Source: Pseudomonadota bacterium
GTDB taxonomy: Bacteria > Desulfobacterota > Desulfobulbia > Desulfobulbales > JAHJIY01
Direction of reading: 5' to 3'
DNA: 64,000 nt
Assembly (NCBI GenBank): GCA_018823175.1
Contig: JAHJIY010000043.1
Span: 62,001-126,000, forward strand
The position numbers were made by a program, and so were the translations under genes. Below the pieces are notes generated by a model. It was given only the letters and a program-made list of their open reading frames with translations, searched no databases and was not told the origin of the DNA. Shown in pieces: positions 1 through 8,296 of the stretch (position 1 is the stretch's first letter; every line of letters starts with the position of its first letter).

Positions 1-118
1 TTTTGCCCAGGTCGATCGAAGCAAGGAGTTTAAGGGACAAAATTACCGGAACGAGTATGGGTCCATCACTTTGTCGTTTGTCTATTGATTCGCCCACTAA
101 CCAGACAGTTCTTCGGGT

Positions 119-706
119 TCAGGAGCGTTTAAAATCGCTTTTTGAACATTTCGGACAAGGGGGGAGGCGCCCCGGATTTTTCAGGTGGATCTTCGCCTCA
201 CAGCTTGTACAGGTAAACTCTCCACCATGGGTTACTTCCCCGGTCCGGTAGGAAAGGGAAGTGTCGAGCTTGTCGCTCAGGCTCTTGGTCCAATCACTCA
301 AGCCCCTGGTTACGTTCAATAGGAAGGCCCCTCCTTTGTCGAGTGAAAGTTTTGTGATGTATTCAGCCTCGGTGGAAATCTCCCGCCAGAGCGCGCCTCC
401 CTTATTCTGCAACCGATTGAAATCCTGGCGCGTTTCCTCGATATCCTGATCAATTTTAGGTTTTATCTGGCTGGCGGAAGAAGCGATATCTTTTTTCAGA
501 GTTTCACCGGTTCGAGCGATGACTTCTTTTGAGTGTTCTCCCATTTTCTTGAGATCTTCCATCGCTTTTTCCATGGCGTTAGTGATCGACTCGGTGTTAA
601 TTCTGTCATTGAGTTCACCCAGGGTTTTACTTACCTGTTGCCGCAGTTTTTCATATGCTGCCAATTCCTCTTCAACTTCGGGGGTCTTTTTCTTTTCATT
701 TTTCAT
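119..706 (-). CDS. zinc-ribbon protein, DUF1451 (YbeL-like)
   Basis: A 195-residue soluble protein. The first 150 residues are charged and predicted mostly helical. The C-terminal tail carries two CXXC pairs (Cys166/169 and Cys184/187) that form a zinc ribbon. This layout of a long helical region and a terminal ribbon matches the DUF1451/YbeL family, whose biochemical role is not established. The start is supported by a GGAGG ribosome binding site about eight bases upstream. The gene stands alone; the 118 bases after its stop reach the window edge and show no gene. The family call rests on architecture and the ribbon, not on a search. Confidence 0.8.
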   Translation of the reverse strand: MKNEKKKTPEVEEELAAYEKLRQQVSKTLGELNDRINTESITNAMEKAMEDLKKMGEHSKEVIARTGETLKKDIASSASQIKPKIDQDIEETRQDFNRLQNKGGALWREISTEAEYITKLSLDKGGAFLLNVTRGLSDWTKSLSDKLDTSLSYRTGEVTHGGEFTCTSCEAKIHLKNPGRLPPCPKCSKSDFKRS

Positions 707-981
707 TAGCGTTACCTCCAGTTAAAAAACATGAAAGGATCATCCTATTTTATCTATTCTATCAGATTTCATTTGAGTTTAATAAATCATAAAATAATTT
801 TAGATAATTCGGAGTTGATGGTCTGGATTTTCTTTTTCCTTAAAAGTGGTAGGGGTGAAAAATTATGGTCGACAGGAACTCTCTTTTGATAATATATAAT
901 CTGTCTGATGATCGAGGTTTGTACATTTTGGGAGAAATGTCTGTGGATAATGTTTGTGGTAATAAATAACTTGAAGGAGGC

Positions 982-1557
982 ATGAAAATGGTTAAAGGGT
1001 ATAAGCGAAAATTTATTTGGCTTTTTGTTGCCGCGCTGTTGGTCTTTGTCGGTGTCGGGGTTGAGCAGGTTCGGGCTTCCGCTGGCGATCAGACGGTGAC
1101 CGGTGTAGTTACTCAGGGTGGTTTTGGTAAATTTGTGCTCCGCACCGAGGCCGGGAAAGATGAAACGTTTAACACCGGTCGTGAAACGAAATATGAACCT
1201 GAGGATTTCAGAGCCCGGGAGGGGGACGAGGTGCAGGTGACATATTATGACAAGGAAGCCCGCGGCCGAACGATCCAGGCGGTAAGCCTTTTAAAGTTGG
1301 TCAAGGCCAATCCTGACATAAAGGAGCCGGGTAATCCGGCGGAAGGTATTATTAAAGAGGCTGGCCGGCGGGCTTTTAATATCTACATTCCCGACATTGA
1401 CAGGACCTTGAATTTTGAGATTGCCCGGGGCTGGAAATCAATTCCTAAAGGCTGGACCCCGGCGATGGACGACAAGGTGTCGGTTACCTATAAAAAGGTT
1501 CCTTCCCGTTTTTCCGGCGCGATTATTTATCAGATTCAGACGCTGGAGCAGCTGTAA
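982..1557 (+). CDS. secreted protein with two tandem beta-rich repeats
   Basis: A 191-residue exported protein of unknown function. Residues 1-35 form a typical signal peptide (Lys/Arg-rich start, hydrophobic run, likely cleavage around Ala33-Ala35). The mature part is built from two similar halves: residues about 38-105 and 113-190 each contain a short strand, a central charged loop, a V-X-V-T-Y strand (QVTYYDK in the first, SVTYKK in the second) and a closing I-Q strand. This resembles an internally duplicated OB-like or DUF5666-like barrel; that assignment is inference. The start has a good AAGGAGG site at 973-979. A second Met two codons later is also possible. It is a single-gene unit closed by a hairpin terminator. 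Confidence 0.75.
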   Translation: MKMVKGYKRKFIWLFVAALLVFVGVGVEQVRASAGDQTVTGVVTQGGFGKFVLRTEAGKDETFNTGRETKYEPEDFRAREGDEVQVTYYDKEARGRTIQAVSLLKLVKANPDIKEPGNPAEGIIKEAGRRAFNIYIPDIDRTLNFEIARGWKSIPKGWTPAMDDKVSVTYKKVPSRFSGAIIYQIQTLEQL

Positions 1558-1586
1558 GGTTAGATTGATTATTTTGTGATTTTGTT

Positions 1587-1625
1587 AAAACAGGGATCGC
1601 CCATCCGGGTTGGTCCCTGTTTTTA
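1587..1625 (+). terminator. Rho-independent terminator
   Basis: AAAACAGGGA pairs with TCCCTGTTTT around a 17-base loop and runs into a T tract. It lies 30 bases after the stop of the duplicated secreted protein. Confidence 0.8.
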
Positions 1626-1740
1626 TTTGGATTGAATATGTTAAGCAAATCTCTTGATAAATTCTTGCCTCCTGGAATTTCCTGGGGCTTGAAGTTTCAC
1701 GCTGTTTTATCTTGTCTGTTGCGGGGGACTATAAAATAAT

Positions 1741-1770
1741 TTGACTTTCAAAAGCTGATCTGCGCATAAT
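1741..1770 (+). promoter_or_regulatory. sigma-70 promoter of the riboswitch leader
   Basis: TTGACT (1741-1746) and CATAAT (1765-1770) are separated by 18 bases. The predicted transcription start near 1777 falls just before the riboswitch aptamer, which supports the call. Confidence 0.65.
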
Positions 1771-1784
1771 AAAACTAAAGAGAG

Positions 1785-1876
1785 ATTTAATCTCCGATAA
1801 CGGCAAACCTGGAGCAATCCAGGGACGCAAAGCCACGGGTCCTTGCACAAGGATAGCCGGGTTACCGAAGAGAAGC
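1785..1876 (+). promoter_or_regulatory. cyclic di-GMP-I (GEMM-I) riboswitch aptamer
   Basis: The conserved GEMM-I core is present in order: GGCAAACC, a short P1b hairpin (CCTGGAGCAATCCAGG), GACGCAAAGCC, a variable P2 arm (GGGTCCTTGCACAAGGAT), AGCCGGGTTACCGA, and closing TCTC/GAGA at 1791-1794 and 1870-1873. The family binds bis-(3'-5')-cyclic di-GMP and controls downstream expression. By hand alignment to the Vibrio Vc2 aptamer, the base at position 20 is G, as in c-di-GMP binders rather than the A reported in Geobacter cGAMP variants. A terminator hairpin follows 40 bases later, so control by transcription termination is the likely mode. Whether ligand turns the gene on or off cannot be read from sequence by eye. 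Confidence 0.93.
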
Positions 1877-1916
1877 CATGAACTCACGAAAGCAACAACA
1901 AACTGAACATCAAGCA

Positions 1917-1953
1917 AAACCCGCCTCCTGGCCACAGGAAGATGGGTTTTTTT
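1917..1953 (+). terminator. riboswitch expression-platform terminator
   Basis: AAACCC (1917-1922) pairs with GGGTTT (1944-1949), with an inner TCCTG/CAGGA stem, followed by T7. It lies between the aptamer and the start of the secreted-protein gene, where a riboswitch-controlled terminator is expected. Confidence 0.85.
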
Positions 1954-2033
1954 ATGCTTATCGGTTGGTGAGTCGAGGAAGTCTTTTGTAAGCGCGTTCC
2001 AGGATTGTCTCCGAAATCTAAGGAGACATCGTC

Positions 2034-2447
2034 ATGAAGACCATCGCTACCCTCATCGTTTTAGTTGTCTGCTTTGCGACCCCGGTTTTTGCCTTTGATT
2101 TTACCAATCCCACCGAAGGTGATAAAAAGCTGCTGACCCTTGTTTCCCTGGCGATGATCGATTATCAGCAGAGCCTTGAGATGTTTTATGAGATGGATGG
2201 TTACGAAGAACTCAACCCGCTTTTAGGCGAGAAGCCGGGCCGGGAAGATCTGATGATGTTCGGGCTGGCCAGTTTGACGATTGCCTATGGCATTAATGAA
2301 TTGATGCCGGAAGGGAAATTCAAGGACTTTCTGTTCGATTCCCTGCTGGCCACCGAGAAGTTGAATATCGAGGAAAATGCCCAGGATATGGATACCGGCA
2401 AAAGAACTTTTGACGGCCTTATGCTGGTGTTGTCTTTTGATTTATAA
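2034..2447 (+). CDS. small secreted protein under c-di-GMP riboswitch control
   Basis: A 137-residue exported protein of unknown function. Residues 1-20 are a signal peptide ending VFA, so the mature protein starts near Phe21. The mature part is acidic and helical, with a Tyr/Gln/Glu segment (residues about 45-60) and an NPLLGEKPG motif near residues 62-70, and a Leu/Ala-rich stretch around residues 77-90. The motif recalls small membrane-associated proteins that use a similar NP-LG-P signature, but no family was recognised. The start has an AAGGAG site 8 bases upstream. It is the only gene behind the riboswitch and terminator, so its expression should follow c-di-GMP. It is convergent with the DUF3999 gene. 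Confidence 0.8.
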   Translation: MKTIATLIVLVVCFATPVFAFDFTNPTEGDKKLLTLVSLAMIDYQQSLEMFYEMDGYEELNPLLGEKPGREDLMMFGLASLTIAYGINELMPEGKFKDFLFDSLLATEKLNIEENAQDMDTGKRTFDGLMLVLSFDL

Positions 2448-2475
2448 ACCTTGTGTGGCACAGGATAAAATAAAT

Positions 2476-3885
2476 TCACCCATCATCGGACGAGGATTTT
2501 AAGTCGGATTTCTGAAGTTGCCGGTAAAGGGTCACTGACATCGCTCCGATCGTCAGGACTCCGGCTAAAAGGGTTGCCCAGAGGATATATTTTTTCCAGG
2601 GCAAGGAAGGGGGTACGGGTAGCAAGCGATCAGGCCCGGCCAGAACGTATTGGGGGCCGGGGGTGACCAGGCCGGGCTTGATTATGCCGGATCCTTGCCG
2701 GTACTTGCTTAACAGGGGATCAACTTTAAAGTCCGGGCGGGGGACATTGGTCGAGCCGTAGGCCAGCAGGAAAGGGCCGTTGCCCTGGGCCAGGAAGATC
2801 AGGCGATGGGGCTGCCAGCCGAATTCAATGTCGGGTGGGTTGTTGATCATGGTTTCGCTTTGTTCCACGGTCAGCAGCCAGAACCGACTTTCGGTTCTTT
2901 TGATATTTGTTTCCGCATTGTAGAGGGCGGTCCCTTGGTAATCAAGATTGTAAATTAGTCCTCGCCATTGTTCGTCGTTGCCTTTTTCTCCGCTAAGTCC
3001 AGAATACAGGATGACTCCGGCCATTGAGTTTCGCTCTTTGGGCCGGATCTTGATTTTGTCGGCCGGCAGTAATCCACCCAGATCGATTTTGTAATGTCCA
3101 GGTTTGTCTGATATCGGCAGGACTTGGGCTTTCGTCCAGTGGTAATCCGGCTGGTTGACGGTATAGGCCATATTGGCCCGGGCCACCACTTTGGTAAGAG
3201 TCAGGGTGTCTTGTCCCTTCGGCCAGCTTAGACGCAGGTATTTTCCTGCCTGGGGCAGGGGAATTGTTGTCCGGTCGAGTCGGTAATTTCCGTAGCTCAG
3301 TCTGGCTATGGTTCCGGTGGTAATTTTTCGCCAGTTTGTAAGATCGGTGCTTGATTCGACATAGATATTGCCCATGAATTCTATGGGTTGATCAGACCAA
3401 AGTAGTTCCAGGGAGCTGATCGATTTCCCTTGAAGACGGCTGGCGTCAAGCAGGTACGAAGTTATTTTCTGGTCCGCAAGGGGCTGGCCGTTGCCCGTTT
3501 TTACATCGACGATTGTCCCTTGCTCGTCTTTTTCGATATGGATGGTGACTTCATCTCCGCTACTATTGACTGGCGTGGTTATCGGGAAAAAAGGCAGTTC
3601 GGCCTGCACTGTATCTTTTTGATAGATGCGGTTGTCGGGTCGGTATACCTCATGAGGGACAATCAGCCCCTCGGCATTGAAGATCCGGAGGTCATTCAGA
3701 TCTTTACTGGTCACGGCCTGGTATACTTCCAGCGGCAGCTCAAGTTCATAAAATGCGTTGCCGGAAGCGGTCTCAATCTGCATGCCGTAGGCGAACATGT
3801 CCGGAGTCGGCGCGGCATGAAGAGGAGCGATGGGCCAGATCAGCTGCAGGCCGATGACTACGGCAAAGATTGTGAATTTTTTCAT
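2476..3885 (-). CDS. DUF3999 exported membrane-anchored protein
   Basis: A 469-residue protein with a signal peptide (residues 1-24, ending HAA), a large beta-rich extracytoplasmic domain, and one membrane helix near the C-terminus (about residues 430-455) followed by a short Lys-rich cytoplasmic tail. This matches DUF3999. These proteins are usually encoded next to DUF2339 membrane proteins, and that is the case here. Its start codon overlaps the stop of the DUF2339 gene by four bases (ATGA), so the two are translationally coupled. The molecular role is unknown; a cell-envelope function is inferred from topology. The domain contains discoidin-like stretches, but that is only an impression. 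Confidence 0.8.
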   Translation of the reverse strand: MKKFTIFAVVIGLQLIWPIAPLHAAPTPDMFAYGMQIETASGNAFYELELPLEVYQAVTSKDLNDLRIFNAEGLIVPHEVYRPDNRIYQKDTVQAELPFFPITTPVNSSGDEVTIHIEKDEQGTIVDVKTGNGQPLADQKITSYLLDASRLQGKSISSLELLWSDQPIEFMGNIYVESSTDLTNWRKITTGTIARLSYGNYRLDRTTIPLPQAGKYLRLSWPKGQDTLTLTKVVARANMAYTVNQPDYHWTKAQVLPISDKPGHYKIDLGGLLPADKIKIRPKERNSMAGVILYSGLSGEKGNDEQWRGLIYNLDYQGTALYNAETNIKRTESRFWLLTVEQSETMINNPPDIEFGWQPHRLIFLAQGNGPFLLAYGSTNVPRPDFKVDPLLSKYRQGSGIIKPGLVTPGPQYVLAGPDRLLPVPPSLPWKKYILWATLLAGVLTIGAMSVTLYRQLQKSDLKSSSDDG

Positions 3886-6620
3886 GACCCGGGGTTCTCC
3901 TGCTTATTTGGTAATGGGGCGAGATAACCGATTACCAGACATATTATGCCGACTCCAAGAAAAGAGATAATTCTTTCAACCGTGCCGGTGTTGGCCAGGT
4001 CGAAAGTGAAGAGCTTGACGACCACGACCCCGACCAAGGCTGCCCCGACCATCCAGACCACGCGGTGCATTTTATGGCTGGCCCATTTCATGACTGCCAG
4101 GGCCGAGAGGGTCCAGAAGATGGAAAGTGAGGTCTGGGTCAGGTCTGAGTTCAGCATCTGGTGGGAGCGGAACGGGACCTTGCCCCAATAGTGAAGAGTG
4201 CGGATCAGCACGGCGTTGAGCCAGAAAAAGATAGTTGCCCCGCTGCAAATAATCAGTCTGCGCAAATTTAAGGAAAATGGCTGAATATTCATCCGAACCT
4301 GCAGGACAAGGACCCAGTAGATCAAAACGATCAGGACCATGATCTGGGTCAGATCGAGGGGGTTAAGGAAAGGCAGATAAGCCAGGGGCCAGGGATTGCC
4401 TTTGTTGGTAAGGTTGATCAGAATGGAGCCGGCAAAGAGGTAAATCACTATCGGTCCCAGGGTATGGTAGAGGTATGTCTCCTGATAGTCGGAGACCGGC
4501 CAGGGCAGGGAATCCTTGTAGCGGGTTATGAACATGACGAAAAATGTCGGAACCAGCGCCAGGGTAACCAGGGGCCAGATGCCCGGGCCATGGATCAGGT
4601 GATCAGTCCACCAGCTTGCTTCCCAGGAAAGCAGAAAGACGAGGAGCAGCATGGTTAACGGGTGAAGTAATTGTAACAACCTGGCGGCGCAGTGTTTGCG
4701 ATCGAGATAAAGCAGGCCGTATTGGACGGTAAAGGTCAGCGGCCAGCTGAGATACCCGAGATGGCGCGCGGGGTGGGAATGAAATTTTATCAGCCAGTAT
4801 CCGGCGGTTCCGATCATCACCGGCAGAAGACTTTTGTGGACATGTCTGAGGTCTGACCAGGCCAGCTTGCGGGCGGCCAGCAGGCTGGTCAGGGCCGAGA
4901 AAGACCAGAAGGCGAGAAGCGTGGCAGGTTTGTAGTAATGTTGGACAAAGGAGTCGATCTCATGGATTCCGGCCCCGAACCACCAGATAAGCGCCCAGAT
5001 TAGCAGGAGCCGGCTTTCGGCAAGGGCGGAAATTATCCTATTTTCACTTCGGGCCAGGCAGATGGCGCTGAAAAATGCGCCGCCGGCCACCGCCAGACAG
5101 CCCAGATAAAATCCGTTGATTACGACGATATCGCCGGCCGGGCCGCTGATTTCGCTTAAAAAAGCGAAACCGGCCAGGATCTGCAGGCCTATGCCGAAAA
5201 TTCTGGCGATCTGCCGGTCCTGGCGAATGGCGATCCAGATGATGGCGGCGCCTTCCAGGGCCCAGGCGGCTGCCGTCCAGCGGCCATCCAGGGCAAGGGG
5301 GATGGCAATGGTCCCGAAGACCACGCCCAGGGCCATGAAGGACTCGATCATGGTCCGCATTGCCGCATTGCCTCTTTTGAAGGTCCACCAGGCCAGCGAG
5401 GCATAAAGTGTGCCCATGGCAAGGGCCGACCAGGCTATGCCGTATTCGTATGGTTTGACCAGGGCGCTTTGCAGGCCAAAGCAGATGATCGGGGTGCCGA
5501 AGACCATCGTGCAGTCGATATAGCCTTTGTGCTGCAAGGGCTGGTTGCTTGCAAACATTAGGCCTAGTGCGACATAGAAACAAAAGAAAAGAATCAGGAA
5601 TGGTTCGGTGGAGGAGAATAATTCAGGCTGAAAAGATCTGCTGCCCCACAGGGCGCCGATCACAAAAGTAAAGACAAAACCGATCAGATTAAGTTCACGC
5701 CATGATTTAAACCAGGCGACCAGCAGGATGCCGCCGTTGAGCAGGGCATAGTAACTGAAGAGCACAATATGGCTGCCGCCGCCGGTGGAGGTAAGGACCG
5801 GGGCAAGGAAACCGCCGATGATCCCGATGACGGCCAGGGCGCGGGCATCCTGAATTATGGCCAGGGCGGCGGAAAAAACCGGCAGGGCGACCAGCAGGGT
5901 CAAGGCCAGCCAGATCGGAATCAGGTGGTAGAGTTTCAGGGCCGCGAAGGTGGTCAGGTACAACAAACCGATGGCGCCGCCCTGGATTATCAGGGCGTAG
6001 GTAGTTTTAGTTAAGCGCAGACGCCAGCCGATGACCAGCATTGCAATCGCCCCCAGACTGATGCCGGCCAGTCGAAATTCGATCGGAATCATGTTCCTTT
6101 CCACTGAATATTTGAGCAGGAAGCCGACCCCGAAGAAGAGGACAATGACGCCGACTCTTACCACCACATTGCCGCCGGTGAAATATGAGACGATAATATC
6201 CAGCCACTCGATCCGGTTGGCTTCGGTTTTTTCCGGTGCCACCTTGGCTGCGATCGGTGTTCGTATCGTGACTGGGGGTCGGGGCCTTGGGGGAGCCGGG
6301 CTGGCGGTTTGCTTTTGGACCTGAAGATCAGCGACTACTTCAATCTCCAGTTCCGGAATTGGCTGAGCCGGTTTTGATGATCTTTGGGGCGGGATGACCT
6401 GGTGAGTAGTTATTTTTTCATTTACCGGCGAAGTCCGGGTTGTCCGGGTTACCCGGTTGAATTTTTCCTCCAGGTCGGAAATCTTGTTTTGAAGAACCAG
6501 GATATTTGCCATGAGAAAAGCGATGGCCCCTCCTATGATTCCGCCGATAAGGAGCTTCTCGTGGCTGGAAAAGACCATTATTCCCACCACTATCCCGATG
6601 ATAATCGAAAAAAATTTCAT
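3882..6620 (-). CDS. DUF2339 polytopic membrane protein
   Basis: About 912 residues from the chosen start. The protein opens with two hydrophobic segments, a short coiled coil (ISDLEEKFNRV) and a Pro-rich linker (PAPPRPRPP region). The rest is a long series of more than twenty membrane helices, the hallmark of DUF2339. The start at 6620 is preferred over an in-frame start at 6668, because it has an AAGGTGG site and gives a clean membrane N-terminus. It is the first gene of a two-gene operon with DUF3999. The family has no proven function; an envelope or polysaccharide-related role is only a guess. Confidence 0.82.
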   Translation of the reverse strand: MKFFSIIIGIVVGIMVFSSHEKLLIGGIIGGAIAFLMANILVLQNKISDLEEKFNRVTRTTRTSPVNEKITTHQVIPPQRSSKPAQPIPELEIEVVADLQVQKQTASPAPPRPRPPVTIRTPIAAKVAPEKTEANRIEWLDIIVSYFTGGNVVVRVGVIVLFFGVGFLLKYSVERNMIPIEFRLAGISLGAIAMLVIGWRLRLTKTTYALIIQGGAIGLLYLTTFAALKLYHLIPIWLALTLLVALPVFSAALAIIQDARALAVIGIIGGFLAPVLTSTGGGSHIVLFSYYALLNGGILLVAWFKSWRELNLIGFVFTFVIGALWGSRSFQPELFSSTEPFLILFFCFYVALGLMFASNQPLQHKGYIDCTMVFGTPIICFGLQSALVKPYEYGIAWSALAMGTLYASLAWWTFKRGNAAMRTMIESFMALGVVFGTIAIPLALDGRWTAAAWALEGAAIIWIAIRQDRQIARIFGIGLQILAGFAFLSEISGPAGDIVVINGFYLGCLAVAGGAFFSAICLARSENRIISALAESRLLLIWALIWWFGAGIHEIDSFVQHYYKPATLLAFWSFSALTSLLAARKLAWSDLRHVHKSLLPVMIGTAGYWLIKFHSHPARHLGYLSWPLTFTVQYGLLYLDRKHCAARLLQLLHPLTMLLLVFLLSWEASWWTDHLIHGPGIWPLVTLALVPTFFVMFITRYKDSLPWPVSDYQETYLYHTLGPIVIYLFAGSILINLTNKGNPWPLAYLPFLNPLDLTQIMVLIVLIYWVLVLQVRMNIQPFSLNLRRLIICSGATIFFWLNAVLIRTLHYWGKVPFRSHQMLNSDLTQTSLSIFWTLSALAVMKWASHKMHRVVWMVGAALVGVVVVKLFTFDLANTGTVERIISFLGVGIICLVIGYLAPLPNKQENPGS

Positions 6621-6982
6621 CTCCCGCCCCCACCTTTTATATTGAAGAAAAAATATGACGCATAGCACAACCTAACGTATTTGCTGGGCGCGTCAATTTA
6701 ATAATAAACTCCGTCGCGGATGGTTTGTTCAATGAAATAGTTGTTGTCTGCGGCAAGAAATCTTTGCCGAAAATGATTTATTCCCGGCCATGTTTTTAAT
6801 TTGTGGCCGCTTCTATTATAATTTAGCAATGTAAATTACATGATTTATTTTTGTGAGTGGGACGAGTGAAGGGATGAAAGGAGCGAGGGGCCAGAGGGAA
6901 AATTTGTTACACCTTATCCGTCATTTTCTTGGTCAAATAAATCATCTGATTTTTTGAAGTCAAGGTTATCGGTGATCGCATC
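6621..6982. other. AT-rich intergenic region between divergent genes
   Basis: No gene is seen. A TATAAT box lies at 6817-6822 on the plus strand, without a good -35. It is followed by a near-palindrome ATGTAAATTACAT at 6829-6841 that could be an operator. Both would serve the glycosyltransferase gene. Confidence 0.4.
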
Positions 6983-7711
6983 ATGTATTCAATTATTATC
7001 CCTGCTTTTAATGAAGCGGAATGTCTGGCGGCGACTCTGTTGTCGGTGAAAGAGGCAATGGCTCGGATGAAGGGCCTGGGCGAGTTTATTGTGGTCGATA
7101 ATAATTCAACCGATCAAACCGCAAAGATCGCGGCAAGCTATGGCGCAAAAGTGGTGTTTGAGCCGATCAACCAGATTTCGCGGGCTCGTAACGCCGGGGC
7201 AAAGGTGGCCAAAGGGGAGTATTTCATATTTTTGGATGCCGATACGATTATTACGGCGGAATTACTTCGGGAAACGCTGCAAGTTTTGTCTGCTAATAGT
7301 TGTTGTGGCGGCGGGGCGTTGGTTGAGATGGGCGAGTCGGCAAGTGTGATCGGCAAAAGTATTTTTATGCTGTTTGTTGCTTTGGCCCAGATTCAGAATA
7401 CGGCGACCGGTTGTTTTATCTTCTGTCGGGCGGATGCTTATCACGCGGTGGGTGGTTTTAATGAGAGATTGTATGCGACGGAAGAATATTTCTTTTCATT
7501 AAAATTGAAGAAATGGGGCCGGAAAAACGGGATGCCCTTTAAGCTGTTGCGGCAGGTCAAGGTTTTAACCTCAAGCCGGAAGTTTGAGGCGCCGGCCAGT
7601 CTTGTTTCGATGTTGGTTACTATTCTGGTGCCGTTTTCGATATTTTTTCGATCGACCTGCGGATTTTGGTACAAGCGGGATGGTGATGTGAAGAAAAAGA
7701 AAGATGGGTGA
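6983..7711 (+). CDS. family 2 glycosyltransferase
   Basis: A 242-residue GT-A fold glycosyltransferase of family 2. The N-terminus IIIPAFNE and the VVDNNSTDQT segment bind the nucleotide-sugar. LDADT around residues 84-88 supplies the metal-binding DXD. The acceptor half follows, with a GGFNERLYATEEYFF segment that holds the likely catalytic acid. A hydrophobic stretch near residues 208-230 and a Lys-rich tail suggest peripheral or single-pass membrane attachment. The substrate cannot be told from sequence. It is a single gene with no polysaccharide cluster nearby; the C-terminus ends shortly before a dispersed repeat and a strong terminator. Confidence 0.9.
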   Translation: MYSIIIPAFNEAECLAATLLSVKEAMARMKGLGEFIVVDNNSTDQTAKIAASYGAKVVFEPINQISRARNAGAKVAKGEYFIFLDADTIITAELLRETLQVLSANSCCGGGALVEMGESASVIGKSIFMLFVALAQIQNTATGCFIFCRADAYHAVGGFNERLYATEEYFFSLKLKKWGRKNGMPFKLLRQVKVLTSSRKFEAPASLVSMLVTILVPFSIFFRSTCGFWYKRDGDVKKKKDG

Positions 7712-7781
7712 CTTTTTTGCCAATTTAATTAGCGCATGCGGAATGCGGATGGGCAGCAAAGGTTGTGACGTCGTATTATAT

Positions 7782-7839
7782 ATAAAGCTGAGTTGAGTCG
7801 CTAGTCGGCACAAATGAAACTTATGCCCTTGTGGTGTAA
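7782..7839 (+). repeat. dispersed hairpin repeat, copy A
   Basis: Shares TATAAAGCTGAGTTGAGT, GCTAGTCG-CACAAA and ACTTATGCCC-GTGTAAA with copies at 16861 and 39202. It sits directly before a bidirectional terminator. See the finding on this repeat family. Confidence 0.6.
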
Positions 7840-7873
7840 AAAAGTGGGCAGTCAATAATGACTGCCCACTTTT
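7840..7873. terminator. bidirectional Rho-independent terminator
   Basis: A perfect 15-bp stem (AAAAGTGGGCAGTCA with its complement) encloses an ATAA loop and has A and T tracts on either side. It lies between the convergent glycosyltransferase and CXXCH genes. Confidence 0.9.
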
Positions 7874-7883
7874 CATGAAGGTG

Positions 7884-8177
7884 TTATTTCTTACACAAGG
7901 CTTTTATTGCATCACCCGGGATGACCAGGCAAGCAAGTAATTTTTCCTCGATTTCATCTGAGATCTCAGCGCCCATTGATTCCATGTATTCGAAAAGTTC
8001 ATGCCATTCTTTTTTTGACTGGCCCAGTAGATCACAACCTTTTTCAATTTCGTGGCATTCGCTACAGGCAGTAGCGAACAAGGTTGCACATTCGTTATCC
8101 TGGGCGGAAACAGAGATGGCGTTTACGGTGAACAACAGGAAGAAAATCAGGGCAAGCAACGGCAAATTCTTGATCAT
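7884..8177 (-). CDS. small periplasmic c-type cytochrome-like protein
   Basis: A 97-residue exported protein. A signal peptide covers residues 1-25 (ending VSA). CSECH at residues 38-42 is a single CXXCH heme c attachment site, and the following W-X(7)-M-X(2)-M segment (Trp58, Met66, Met69) is where a distal Met ligand is found in similar short cytochromes. Four further cysteines (30, 48, 83, 95) are unusual for such a small protein and could form disulfides. Function is probably electron transfer or redox sensing in the periplasm. It is transcribed alone, upstream of the tolC-like gene but with a 119-base gap. Confidence 0.75.
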   Translation of the reverse strand: MIKNLPLLALIFFLLFTVNAISVSAQDNECATLFATACSECHEIEKGCDLLGQSKKEWHELFEYMESMGAEISDEIEEKLLACLVIPGDAIKALCKK

Positions 8178-8296
8178 TTTGGCTCTCCATTTTAATTGTT
8201 CAGTAACAATTATTACGATAGCGATCTTTTATAAATAATCAATTTAATTATTTTCTATGATTTGCGCGACTTGGCGTTAAATTCGATGTTGAGGAT

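Noticed and set aside
1785-1876. cGAMP-specific variant of the riboswitch
   Set aside because: The base aligned with position 20 of the Vibrio aptamer is G rather than A, so c-di-GMP is the better ligand call; dual specificity cannot be excluded.
5044-5583. 179-codon frame within the DUF2339 gene on the same strand
   Set aside because: It is a shifted-frame reading with Arg/Gly/Pro-rich bias and no ribosome binding site.
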